This document shows positions 7,576 to 14,457 of a stretch of DNA of 15,262 bases, piece by piece. Each line of letters opens with the position of its first letter. Position 1 is the stretch's first letter. Under the pieces are notes generated by a model. The model was not told where the DNA came from and ran no database searches. It was given only the letters and a program-made list of their open reading frames with translations. The stretch comes from an uncultured Terriglobales bacterium (GTDB taxonomy: Bacteria > Acidobacteriota > Terriglobia > Terriglobales > Acidobacteriaceae), in the NCBI GenBank assembly GCA_955652845.1, contig CATPBY010000220.1, forward strand, positions 1 through 15,262. The letters run 5' to 3'. The position numbers and the translations under genes were made by a program.

Positions 7576-7651
7576 TGGTGGACCTGGTCGGGATCGAACC
7601 GACGACCTCTTCCATGCCATGGAAGCGCGCTCCCAGCTGCGCCACAGGCCC
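7576..7651 (-). tRNA. tRNA-Ala (anticodon GGC), CCA encoded
   Basis: The 76-nt gene folds perfectly. The acceptor stem is GGGCCTG/CAGGTCC with a G3:U70 wobble pair, the alanine identity determinant. The D arm has GCGC/GCGC, and the anticodon stem is CTTCC/GGAAG with loop ATGGCAT (A32-U38 flanking GGC, as usual for tRNA-Ala GGC). A five-base variable loop and T stem GTCGG/CCGAC with TTCGATC follow. Discriminator A and an encoded CCA finish the gene. Confidence 0.98.
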
Positions 7652-7663
7652 ACGCGACAAGAA

Positions 7664-7690
7664 ATAACAACCGGCTCGGATCTAAGGCAA
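7664..7690 (-). promoter_or_regulatory. Possible tRNA-Ala promoter
   Basis: On the minus strand TTGCCT (7690-7685) could be a -35 box. TGTTAT (7669-7664, spacer 15) or a weaker TTATTT with spacer 17 could be the -10, just upstream of the tRNA 5' end. The match is modest. Confidence 0.25.
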
Positions 7691-7728
7691 TTCTCGCTTA
7701 CCAGTTCCGGATAGTCAAACCCATGGGG

Positions 7729-7754
7729 GTGGCAAGCAGCCGCGACTTTTTTTT
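7729..7754 (+). terminator. Weak candidate intrinsic terminator with T8 tract
   Basis: GTGGC (7729-7733) can pair with GCCGC (7739-7743) around AAGCA, and a run of eight T follows at 7747-7754. It would stop plus-strand transcripts coming from the Asp-box/MoaD pair, which otherwise run antisense through the tRNA. The five-pair stem with a G-T pair is weak. Confidence 0.3.
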
Positions 7755-7797
7755 ACAACGCCTATTTGACGGCCACCGATTTGTTGGCAAAGCGATT

Positions 7798-7825
7798 TTG
7801 CGAAACTCCGAAAAATTAGTATGCT
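7798..7825 (+). promoter_or_regulatory. Candidate sigma-70 promoter of the secreted hypothetical gene
   Basis: TTGCGA (7798-7803), a 16-bp spacer and TATGCT (7820-7825) precede the gene by 23 bp. Each box matches the consensus in four of six positions. Confidence 0.35.
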
Positions 7826-7848
7826 GAGAGGGGTTTCAACCAGCGCAA

Positions 7849-8547
7849 ATGAATCAAAGCCATGTATTCAGTCCGCGGACTCTGCTTTGGCTGCCGCTGT
7901 TCGTCGCGATGGCTGCGGCCCAGGGAACGCCTTCTGGTCCCTCCGCAAATCCTGTTCCCTATGCTTCCGTCAGCGAACTCAACCTTCTGCTATCCCAACT
8001 GGAACAATCGGCGCAATCCGCCCAGGGCGATCTCGCCAAACTGCGAATCGAGCGATGGAAAGCCGATTCCGGCACCAAGCGGCAAACTACGGGCAACGTT
8101 GAATCCATCCAGCGCAATCTGCAGCAGGCGCTGCCTCAGATGATCAGCGAACTGCGAGACTCTCCGGAAAGCTTGACGTCGACCTTTAAGCTCTATCGCA
8201 ATCTGGACGCCTTATACGACGTCTTCGGATCGGTGGTCGAGAATGCAGGAGCCTTCGGATCAAAAGATGAGTTCCAACTTCTGGAAAATGATATGAGCGC
8301 GCTGGAAAGGTCGCGGCGGTCATTTGCCGACCGCATGGAGACCCTGACCGGTTCAAAGGAAACCGAACTGGCGCACCTTCGCACTGCCCTGCAGCATGCG
8401 CAGTCAGTGTTAGAAACGCAGCCTCCCAAGAAAATCGTAGTGGACGACACCCAGCCGGCCGCGAAGCCTGCGAAGAAGAAGGCGCCCGCGAAAAGTGCTG
8501 TCCCGAAGCCTCCTGCCACTACGCCCGCGACGCAGCCTCCCCAGTAA
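7849..8547 (+). CDS. Secreted protein of unknown function with Lys/Ala/Pro-rich tail
   Basis: A 232-residue protein that I do not recognise. Residues 1-24 form a signal peptide (hydrophobic run 11-22, likely cleavage after AAA before Gln25). Residues 42-190 are largely helical, with heptad-like spacing and many Gln/Glu/Lys; a coiled coil or helical bundle is plausible (SELNLLLSQLEQSAQ, then LRIERWKADS, then ENDMSALERSRRSFADRMETL). The last 35 residues are low-complexity, rich in Lys, Ala and Pro (AKPAKKKAPAK). Such a tail is common in periplasmic or cell-wall-associated proteins of this phylum. No catalytic motif is visible. The start codon has an unusually distant purine-rich stretch (AGAGGGG ends 16 bases upstream). 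The gene is probably monocistronic: a candidate promoter is just upstream, and a small hairpin follows its stop. Confidence 0.78.
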   Translation: MNQSHVFSPRTLLWLPLFVAMAAAQGTPSGPSANPVPYASVSELNLLLSQLEQSAQSAQGDLAKLRIERWKADSGTKRQTTGNVESIQRNLQQALPQMISELRDSPESLTSTFKLYRNLDALYDVFGSVVENAGAFGSKDEFQLLENDMSALERSRRSFADRMETLTGSKETELAHLRTALQHAQSVLETQPPKKIVVDDTQPAAKPAKKKAPAKSAVPKPPATTPATQPPQ

Positions 8548-8569
8548 TCTCACAGATGATGAAAGCCCC

Positions 8570-8588
8570 CGCCGCTATTAATGCGGCG
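8570..8588 (+). terminator. Small GC hairpin after the secreted hypothetical gene
   Basis: CGCCGC (8570-8575) and GCGGCG (8583-8588) form a six-pair stem around TATTAAT. A TTTT occurs only eight bases later, so terminator function is uncertain. The rest of the gap to 8784 shows only a possible TATAAT box near its end. Confidence 0.28.
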
Positions 8589-8765
8589 TCGGCACTGTTT
8601 TCCGTACGCTAATTCGTTAAAAACACTACCTCGTTGTTATTGTGGAACTACTGGCGCCTTCGTGGGGTCTATGTAATACGCGAACTTCGCTTGGCTCTTG
8701 GCCGGCTTAGGATCCAGGCAAACGTTCACCACTTTTTTTAGCGCGGACGAGCGGGTCGAAGAACC

Positions 8766-8777
8766 TATAATTGGGGG
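8766..8777 (+). promoter_or_regulatory. Perfect TATAAT box and ribosome site before the ECF sigma gene
   Basis: TATAAT (8766-8771) is a perfect -10 box, but no good -35 is seen 16-18 bp upstream. It is followed by TGGGGGTGA, the probable ribosome site of the ATG at 8785. Transcription from this box would leave a leader of less than ten bases, so the box may be fortuitous. Confidence 0.3.
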
Positions 8778-8784
8778 TGACGCC

Positions 8785-9546
8785 ATGACAGTTATGGCGG
8801 GAGCGACCATCACCTTGAGCGAACTGGCAGGAGCGATAGGAATTCGGACTCAGGAATCCGCGATCGTGGCGGAGCTGAAGGCTGGGTCAGAGGACGCATA
8901 CGCCTGGTTGATAGGAGAGTTTCAGCAACCCATCTACAGCCTGGTCTTTCGGATTGTGGCCGATCCGTCCGATGCTGCCGACGCGACGCAGGAAGTCTTT
9001 TTGAAGGTGTTCCGCGGAATGAAGCATTTTCATGGGCAATCCAGTCTGAAGACATGGATATACAGAATTGCGTTGCATGAAGCATCCAATCGGCGGCGCT
9101 GGTGGTTTCGTCACAAGGCGCGTGAGACTTCCATTGAACCAAGTCAGGTGGAGCGGGATGTGAATGCACCCGGCCTCAAGGACATTCTGGTCGACGAAAG
9201 AGAATCGGCCTTCGATAGCGTGCTCCACGAAGAAGTTCGGCTGCACGTTGAAGAAGAGCTGCGCCGAATCCCTGAGCCTTACCGGACAACGGTCATCCTC
9301 CGCGATCTCGAAGAGATGTCGTACGAGGAGATTGGGGAAATCACCCAAGTTTCACCAGGCACGGTTAAGTCGCGATTGGCGCGAGGGCGCGCAGCGCTCA
9401 AGCAGAATCTGCTCGGGCACGTGCAGAGGTTTGGCTCGCAGCTAGGTCTGGAGCCTCCGGCAAAATGTGAGATTTCCGGGAAGTACGAATCGCAGTGTGG
9501 AACGAGAAAGGAATCGAGGATCGAAACGCTCTCCCAGGCTTCTTAG
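8785..9546 (+). CDS. ECF (RpoE-like) RNA polymerase sigma factor
   Basis: A 253-residue group 4 sigma factor. Region 2 spans about 38-107: a YSLVFRIVADPSDAADATQEVFLKVFR core (around 51-77), then SSLKTWIYRIALHEASNRRRWW for -10 recognition. A linker follows, then region 4 at ~157-207 with the helix-turn-helix EMSYEEIGEITQVSPGTVKSRLARGR that binds the -35 element. It directs RNA polymerase to envelope or stress genes when released from an anti-sigma factor. That partner is the next gene, 36 bp downstream. The frame opens at a TTG at 8698, but the ATG at 8785 is preferred: it has GGGGGTGA nearby, and the extra 29 residues lack homology. The 40-residue C-terminal tail after region 4 is longer than usual and holds two cysteines (Cys228 and Cys238 in this numbering). 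Confidence 0.93.
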   Translation: MTVMAGATITLSELAGAIGIRTQESAIVAELKAGSEDAYAWLIGEFQQPIYSLVFRIVADPSDAADATQEVFLKVFRGMKHFHGQSSLKTWIYRIALHEASNRRRWWFRHKARETSIEPSQVERDVNAPGLKDILVDERESAFDSVLHEEVRLHVEEELRRIPEPYRTTVILRDLEEMSYEEIGEITQVSPGTVKSRLARGRAALKQNLLGHVQRFGSQLGLEPPAKCEISGKYESQCGTRKESRIETLSQAS

Positions 9547-9582
9547 CGTGCTTAGGATGATGGATGAGGTTGAGGTGATGGA

Positions 9583-10245
9583 ATGAAGTGCGCCCATGCC
9601 AAGTTGTTGTTCTCGCCGTATCTGGATGGCGCGGTTACAGGAGCGCAGATGCGTGAGTTGAGCCAGCATCTGGGAAACTGTGACGATTGCCGCAGAGAAT
9701 ACGACTTGCTCCGCCAGACGCAGCAGTTGCTGGTAAAAGTGGGACGGCGAAAGGCTCCCGGCGATCTGGCTCTGAAGCTTCGTGTAGCCATATCGCGCGA
9801 GGTAGCTCAGTCCAGGCGTTCTCGAATCAACAGTGTGATGGTTCGTCTGGAGAACAGCCTCGATGCGTTCATGGTTCCGGCAACCGCCGGCCTGGGGACA
9901 GCGGTTGTAACCTTTCTTCTTTTGCTTGGGTTTTTAGCGCCATTACAAGCTGATAATCCGGATGTTCCTCTGATGCTGTATACCGCTCCGCAACTGGAAC
10001 AGTCCGCCTTCGGAGGCGCATTAGATTCTATTAACGATGATTCACTGGTCATCGAGGCGTACGTGGATTCCAGAGGACGCGTGGAAGACTATCGAATTCT
10101 GTCGAATCCTAAGGACGCCACAGCGTTGCTGCCGCAAGTCAAAAATATGCTCATCTTCACCACATTTCGGCCGGCTACCTCGATGGGCAGGCCTACTCCG
10201 GGGCGGGCGGTGTTGTCGTTTTCCAGGATCAGCGTAAAGGGGTAA
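9583..10245 (+). CDS. Zinc-finger anti-sigma factor, single-pass, with TonB-C-like periplasmic domain
   Basis: A 220-residue membrane protein. Residues 1-40 carry the ZAS zinc motif: Cys3, then His29-x3-Cys33-x2-Cys36 in QHLGNCDDCRREY, typical of anti-sigma domains that clamp ECF sigma factors in the cytoplasm. A linker is followed by one transmembrane segment at about 97-120 (a VPATAGLGTAVVTFLLLLGF run). The periplasmic ~100 residues include LVIEAYVDSRGRVEDYRILS (155-174) and end with FRPATSMGRPTPGRAVLSFS (195-214). This strand-turn-strand, Arg-Pro-Ala, beta-strand layout resembles a TonB C-terminal domain. It follows the sigma gene by 36 bp with ribosome site GAGGTGATGGA, so the pair is almost certainly co-transcribed. 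The domain is probably the sensor, or the contact with an outer-membrane or proteolytic signal. The TonB-C likeness is by eye; an alternative is an unrelated beta domain. Confidence 0.9.
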   Translation: MKCAHAKLLFSPYLDGAVTGAQMRELSQHLGNCDDCRREYDLLRQTQQLLVKVGRRKAPGDLALKLRVAISREVAQSRRSRINSVMVRLENSLDAFMVPATAGLGTAVVTFLLLLGFLAPLQADNPDVPLMLYTAPQLEQSAFGGALDSINDDSLVIEAYVDSRGRVEDYRILSNPKDATALLPQVKNMLIFTTFRPATSMGRPTPGRAVLSFSRISVKG

Positions 10246-10294
10246 GTTTAGCTTCGGCTTTCCTTCTTCCTGTGCACTTGCAGCTTCTTCAGGT

Positions 10295-10323
10295 TTGACC
10301 CTCCGCCTGGAAGCCCTTAGACT
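10295..10323 (+). promoter_or_regulatory. Candidate sigma-70 promoter of the TPR/HTYLH gene
   Basis: TTGACC (10295-10300), an exact 17-bp spacer and TAGACT (10318-10323) match the consensus in 5/6 and 4/6 positions. A transcript start near 10330 gives a ~36-nt leader that holds the GGGAGG ribosome site before the proposed CTG start. Confidence 0.45.
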
Positions 10324-10365
10324 AACGTTATATTCCGCATTGCGTTCCGACCTTCGGGAGGTCTC

Positions 10366-11871
10366 CTGAGTCTCCAGTTTCGATGCACGCTTTTTGCAGC
10401 CCTGCTTCTGACTCTGGCAGGACTGTCGGCGGCACAGGACCAGCCCAACGTGGTCTTGGATACGAATGAAACGATCTTTACCGTGCTCACCGCCATGAAT
10501 ACCTGTGGCTACGAGCAGGAACTAAGCGTCTCCGATCCGTTGCGGGGTAAGATTCGCGCCGAGGTGGCCAACACCATCCAGCAATCCGGGGAGGCGCAGG
10601 AAGCCACGAAGACGATGTGCCAGTTCTACGACGACCATCAGGCGCCCGACGCTTCGCACCTGCTGGCACAGTACACCTCCCTGGCGCTTTATTTGACCCC
10701 GCCGCCGGCATTGGCGCCTAAAGTAAAAGAAGCTGATCTTCCTCCTGATGTTAATTATGTGGTCGGGATCGTTCCCCTGCTGCAAAAGTTCTACGAAAAG
10801 GCGGGGTTGCATTCCACGTGGCAGCGCAACCACGAGGCCTTTTCAGCGTTGACCGAACGTTATCATGGGGCGCTGTCGAAGATGTTGTTCGATACCGAGA
10901 TCTATCTCAAGCTGCCGTCGGCAGGCTACCTGGGCCGGCAATTCACGGTGTACGTCGATCCCATGGGCGCGCCTGGATTGACCAATGCCCGCAATTATGG
11001 TTCGGAATATTACGTAGTGATTTCGCCTGGAATCGGATCATCGCTGAAGATGGAACAAATCCGGCACACGTATCTTCATTATCTGCTGGATCCTCTTGCG
11101 TTAAAGTATCCCGCGACACTGAAGCGGCTGGAACCTTTGCTGGTTCCGGTGAAAACCGCTCCGATGGATCAGAGCTTTAAGAGTGACATCTCGCTTCTCG
11201 TCACCGAGTGTCTGATTCGGGCCATCGAAGCGCGCACAGCCAGCACTAAAGCATCCGAAGAGCAACGAGAGCAAGCGGTCGACAATTCCGTGCGACAAGG
11301 TTTTATATTGACCACCTACTTCTACCAGGCGCTGGCCGCATTCGAAAAGGGTCCCGCTGGCTTGCGGAATGCGTACGCCGATTTAATATCGAACATCGAG
11401 CTGAATCGCGAATTGAAGCGAGCGTCCCAGGCGCAGTTCGCCTCCAGGGCCGACCCCGAACCGCTGCACATTTCGCGTCCACTGGAAGGCAAGTTACTCG
11501 TCACGGCTGAACAGAGGCTGTCCGCCGGGGACCCTGCCAGCGCCCAGAAATTGGCTCAGCAGGCGCTGGACGAGAAAAGCGAGGATCCGGGGCGGGCACT
11601 TTTCATTCTGGCTCAGGTCGCCACCGCGAACCGCAAGATTGACGATGCCCGCAATTATTTTCAGCAGGCACTCGAAGTAGCGCACGAACCCAAAGTAGTG
11701 GCGTGGTCACACATCTATTTGGGACGGATATTCGACCTGCAGGAGAATCGGGTGGTGGCGGTGGATCACTACCGGGCCGCGCTGAGCGCGAGCGCGTCGT
11801 TGCCCGAAGCTAAAGCGGCGGCAGAACGTGGCCTGCAGCAACCCTATGAGCCGCCTGGTCATCCGCAATAG
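10366..11871 (+). CDS. Secreted TPR protein with degenerate zincin-like HTYLH motif (CTG start proposed)
   Basis: The conventional start would be a GTG at 10450, but the same frame extends upstream to a stop at 10318-10320. The upstream codons encode a clear signal peptide, SLQFRCTLFAALLLTLAG then LSAAQDQ. No ATG, GTG or TTG occurs in that stretch. A CTG at 10366 lies four bases after GGGAGG and gives about 501 residues with a well-formed signal peptide. Residues ~230-240 carry EQIRHTYLHYLLDPL, an H-x3-H motif like HExxH with Thr for the catalytic Glu (His234, His238). A Glu in a following helix (VTECLIRAIEAR, Glu281) sits where a gluzincin third ligand could be. Residues ~380-490 hold TPR-like repeats (a SAQKLAQQALDEKSEDPG unit, then ARNYFQQALEVAHEPK and HIYLGRIFDL). 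It is probably exported and non-proteolytic, or zinc-binding. I do not recognise a named family. The next gene follows by 62 bp. Confidence 0.8.
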   Translation: MSLQFRCTLFAALLLTLAGLSAAQDQPNVVLDTNETIFTVLTAMNTCGYEQELSVSDPLRGKIRAEVANTIQQSGEAQEATKTMCQFYDDHQAPDASHLLAQYTSLALYLTPPPALAPKVKEADLPPDVNYVVGIVPLLQKFYEKAGLHSTWQRNHEAFSALTERYHGALSKMLFDTEIYLKLPSAGYLGRQFTVYVDPMGAPGLTNARNYGSEYYVVISPGIGSSLKMEQIRHTYLHYLLDPLALKYPATLKRLEPLLVPVKTAPMDQSFKSDISLLVTECLIRAIEARTASTKASEEQREQAVDNSVRQGFILTTYFYQALAAFEKGPAGLRNAYADLISNIELNRELKRASQAQFASRADPEPLHISRPLEGKLLVTAEQRLSAGDPASAQKLAQQALDEKSEDPGRALFILAQVATANRKIDDARNYFQQALEVAHEPKVVAWSHIYLGRIFDLQENRVVAVDHYRAALSASASLPEAKAAAERGLQQPYEPPGHPQ

Positions 11872-11933
11872 TATGGCGCCCTGCAGAGAAAACTAATAAT
11901 CTGTTATCTGCGATAGCGAACCAAGGAGAGAGC

Positions 11934-12818
11934 ATGAGGCGAGCAGCGATGTTAGGAATGGTGCTGGCATTGGCCAGTTTCGGGTTGGGGCAGCCGCAAG
12001 CGCCGGCGCCACAAAATCCACCGGCTCAATCGAGCACGGCACAACCGGGAGCGGAACCAGCGGCGCCGCCGCAGGGAAAGCGTCCTCCCCAGGCCAAGAC
12101 CCAGCCTGAATTCGATGCCTACAACGCTGCGGTGGGCAGCCAGAATGATCCATCTGCCATAGAGAAGGCAGCGAACGACTTCGCGGCCAAGTTTCCTGAC
12201 AGTGAACTGCGCGTGCTGCTGTTCCGCACCGCCATGCACAGCTTCCAGAGCGCGAACAATGCAGACAAGATGATGGAAATGGGGCGTGCCGTTCTCAAGA
12301 TCGATCCGGATGATCCCGAAGCTCTGGTGGGTGTTGCCCAAGTTCTAGCGGAGCGCACACGGGACACCGATCTGGACAAAGATCAGCGCCTGGATGAAGC
12401 CATGAAACTGGCGCAGCGGGCCATTGAGACTGTAGATACCGATGTGGCTGTTCCGGCGGGTACCCCCCAGGACAAGATTGACGCATATAAGGGATTCTTG
12501 CGATCGAGCGCGTATTCGATCATGGGCGCGCTGCAGTTCAAAAGAGAAAAATTTGCTGACGCTGAGGGCTATCTGAGAAAGTCCATCGATGCCTATCCTG
12601 CCCAGCCGGATCCGGTGGTGGTACTGCGGTTGGCGTTATGCCTGGATAAACAGGATAAGTATCCCGAGGCGCTAAAGTACGCGGATCAGGCCATCCAGTT
12701 GGCAAAGGACAATCCAACGATCAGCAAACTGGCTAGCAATGAACGTGACCGTCTTGCCCAGCTGACCAGTGGCGGTTCCGCGCCTGCGGCAAAACCGCCG
12801 AATCCGCCGAAGAACTAG
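11934..12818 (+). CDS. Secreted TPR-repeat protein
   Basis: A 294-residue protein with a signal peptide at 1-19 (MRRAAMLGMVLALASFGLG) and a Pro/Gln/Ala-rich linker at 20-55. A helical domain follows with TPR-type units: about 91-125 (LFRTAMHSFQSANNADKMMEMGRAVL), 126-165, 189-222 (AYSIMGALQFKREKFADAEGYLRKSIDAYP) and 228-258 (VVLRLALCLDKQDKYPEALKYADQAIQLA). A short Pro-rich tail ends it. TPR domains bind other proteins; no enzymatic motif is seen, and the partner is unknown. The ribosome site is strong, AAGGAGAGAGC before ATG. It lies 62 bp after the other TPR protein and 30 bp before rnc, with no terminator between, so it may head or share an operon with rnc and the signal peptidases. Such secreted TPR proteins are common in Acidobacteriota. 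Confidence 0.88.
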   Translation: MRRAAMLGMVLALASFGLGQPQAPAPQNPPAQSSTAQPGAEPAAPPQGKRPPQAKTQPEFDAYNAAVGSQNDPSAIEKAANDFAAKFPDSELRVLLFRTAMHSFQSANNADKMMEMGRAVLKIDPDDPEALVGVAQVLAERTRDTDLDKDQRLDEAMKLAQRAIETVDTDVAVPAGTPQDKIDAYKGFLRSSAYSIMGALQFKREKFADAEGYLRKSIDAYPAQPDPVVVLRLALCLDKQDKYPEALKYADQAIQLAKDNPTISKLASNERDRLAQLTSGGSAPAAKPPNPPKN

Positions 12819-12848
12819 CATCCGATCTCGATCCCAAGAGGAAGCGGA

Positions 12849-13685
12849 ATGCCGGGCATCGCGCCGCCTGCCAGGATCGTGGCCACTCAGATCGTGAAGC
12901 CAAGGGACATGACGAAGTTGGAAGAGGCTCTGGGCCATCGTTTCACCCGTCCCCAGCTGCTTCAGCAGGCTTTGACACATACTTCCCAGGCGCGGGAAAT
13001 GGAAGCGCTACAGGCGCCCGAGAGCACCCCGGTGGGGGACAACGAGCAGCTTGAATTTCTGGGAGATGCAATATTGGGGTTCATTACTGCCGAGGAACTA
13101 TTCCATCGTTTTCCACACTTTCGGGAAGGCGAATTGTCTAAATTGCGAGCGCACCTGGTAAGTGAGAAGCATTTGATTCGGGTGGCTCTGGAATTGCAGC
13201 TGGGACACTATCTCAACCTCGGGCGTGGGGAAGAGAAAAGTGGCGGTCGAAATAAGACCACGTTACTGGTGGACGCTCTGGAAGCAGTACTGGCGGCTAT
13301 GTATCTCGATGGGGGGATTGATTCAGTTCGAAGGCTGGTGTTGCGATGCGTTGTTGCGCCGGAACTGGAACGCATCGCGGTAACCGGCAGCAGTCTTCCG
13401 CTTACTGATTACAAGTCAGCGCTGCAGGAAAAACTGCAGGCTATCGGGCTTCCCCAGCCGACGTATATGCTGGTAAAGGAGCGAGGGCCGGAGCACAGTA
13501 AGACCTTTACCGTGGAGGCCCGTCTCCCTGCCGCAGACAACCATACTCAGCCAGAGTTCGTCGGGCGGGCGGAAGGGTCCACCAAGAAGAACGCGGAACA
13601 GGAGGCGGCGCGGCAGTTGCTTGAATATCTGGCGTCGCGACCCGAGGCGACAAGTAACCGCATCCAACGCAAGGAACGCGGGTAA
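12849..13685 (+). CDS. rnc: Ribonuclease III
   Basis: A 278-residue double-strand-specific endoribonuclease for rRNA and mRNA processing. Catalytic domain: the signature NEQLEFLGDAIL (65-76) supplies Glu66, Glu69 and Asp73, and VDALEAVLAAMYLDGG (141-156) supplies Asp142 and Glu145, equivalent to the E. coli metal ligands E38, E41, D45, D114 and E117. All are intact. The dsRNA-binding domain runs from about 187 to 262, beginning DYKSALQEKLQAIGLPQPTY and ending at GSTKKNAEQEAARQLLEYL with the conserved KKxAE helix. An extra ~20 residues precede the usual N terminus. The ATG at 12849 has AGAGGAAG nine bases upstream; an in-frame ATG at 12909 (Met21) with GGGAC is possible. The neighbour lepB starts six bases after the stop, a common rnc-lepB pairing. 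Confidence 0.97.
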   Translation: MPGIAPPARIVATQIVKPRDMTKLEEALGHRFTRPQLLQQALTHTSQAREMEALQAPESTPVGDNEQLEFLGDAILGFITAEELFHRFPHFREGELSKLRAHLVSEKHLIRVALELQLGHYLNLGRGEEKSGGRNKTTLLVDALEAVLAAMYLDGGIDSVRRLVLRCVVAPELERIAVTGSSLPLTDYKSALQEKLQAIGLPQPTYMLVKERGPEHSKTFTVEARLPAADNHTQPEFVGRAEGSTKKNAEQEAARQLLEYLASRPEATSNRIQRKERG

Positions 13686-13691
13686 CCGATA

Positions 13692-14438
13692 ATGGAAGGC
13701 AGCGAAAAAAGACGGCAGGCAGACGCAGTGAGCTCGGTACAGGCGTTGCTGGGCACAGTTGTAATTGCTGTCTTCGTCATAACTTTTGTAGTCCAGGCCT
13801 TTCAGATTCCTTCCGAATCCATGGAGAACACGCTCCTGATCGGCGACTATCTACTGGTCGACAAGTTGCGGTATGGCGGGAGCGCGTGGGAACATTTCAT
13901 GCCGTACCAGCCTTTGCGCCGCGGCGATATCATTGTTTTTCGTTATCCGATCAATCCCGCCAAACATTTCGTGAAGCGTGTGGTTGGCCTGCCCGGCGAC
14001 AGAGTGCGGCTTATCAACCGTCAGGTCTATGTGAACGGCGCGCCACTCCAGGAATCGTACGTCCAACATACCCGTCCCGCGCATGATGTCTTTCGTGACG
14101 AATTCCCCCGGGTGAATATTGCAGCACCAGGGATGGAAGCCGAGTGGTGGCAGCAGATGAAAAAGTTGGTGGAAGACAGCCAGCTGATCGTTCCTCAAGG
14201 GCAGTACTTTGTTTTGGGCGATAATCGCGATGACAGCCAGGACAGCCGGTATTGGGGCTTCGTTCCACGAGAAAATGTTGTGGGACGGCCCCTGCTCATT
14301 TATTGGTCGATGCGCAGCCTGGATCAGGACGAACCAGCTTCAACAAACCCGGGTGAAAAACTCGTCCATTTCGCATATGCGGCAACTCATTTGTTTCAAA
14401 TCACGCGCTGGAACCGCACCTTTCGATTAGTCGACTGA
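13692..14438 (+). CDS. lepB: Signal peptidase I (first of two)
   Basis: A 248-residue membrane protease (type I signal peptidase, Ser/Lys dyad) that cleaves signal peptides after Sec or Tat export. One N-terminal transmembrane segment spans about 17-38. Box B is IPSESMENTLLIGDYLLVDK, with catalytic Ser43 before Met44. Box D is HFVKRVVGLPGDRV, with catalytic Lys95. Box E is GDNRDDSQDSRYWGFV at 176-191. All key residues are present. A large insert at about 128-165 (HTRPAHDVFRDEFPR, then MEAEWWQQMKKLVED) falls between boxes D and E. Its start lies six bases after rnc, so it is translationally close, with a weak GGGTAA or GGAACG ribosome site. A second lepB follows 19 bp downstream. Confidence 0.96.
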   Translation: MEGSEKRRQADAVSSVQALLGTVVIAVFVITFVVQAFQIPSESMENTLLIGDYLLVDKLRYGGSAWEHFMPYQPLRRGDIIVFRYPINPAKHFVKRVVGLPGDRVRLINRQVYVNGAPLQESYVQHTRPAHDVFRDEFPRVNIAAPGMEAEWWQQMKKLVEDSQLIVPQGQYFVLGDNRDDSQDSRYWGFVPRENVVGRPLLIYWSMRSLDQDEPASTNPGEKLVHFAYAATHLFQITRWNRTFRLVD

Positions 14439-14457
14439 GGAGGACGATCACCGGCTC

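Noticed and set aside
7534..7827. Plus-strand open frame of 97 codons
   Set aside because: It reads across the minus-strand tRNA-Ala; the WSGSNRRPLPCHGSALP-type translation is the usual artefact of translating an antisense tRNA gene.
8698..8784. TTG-started N-terminal extension of the ECF sigma factor
   Set aside because: The extra 29 residues have no homology, and the ATG at 8785 has a G-rich ribosome site.
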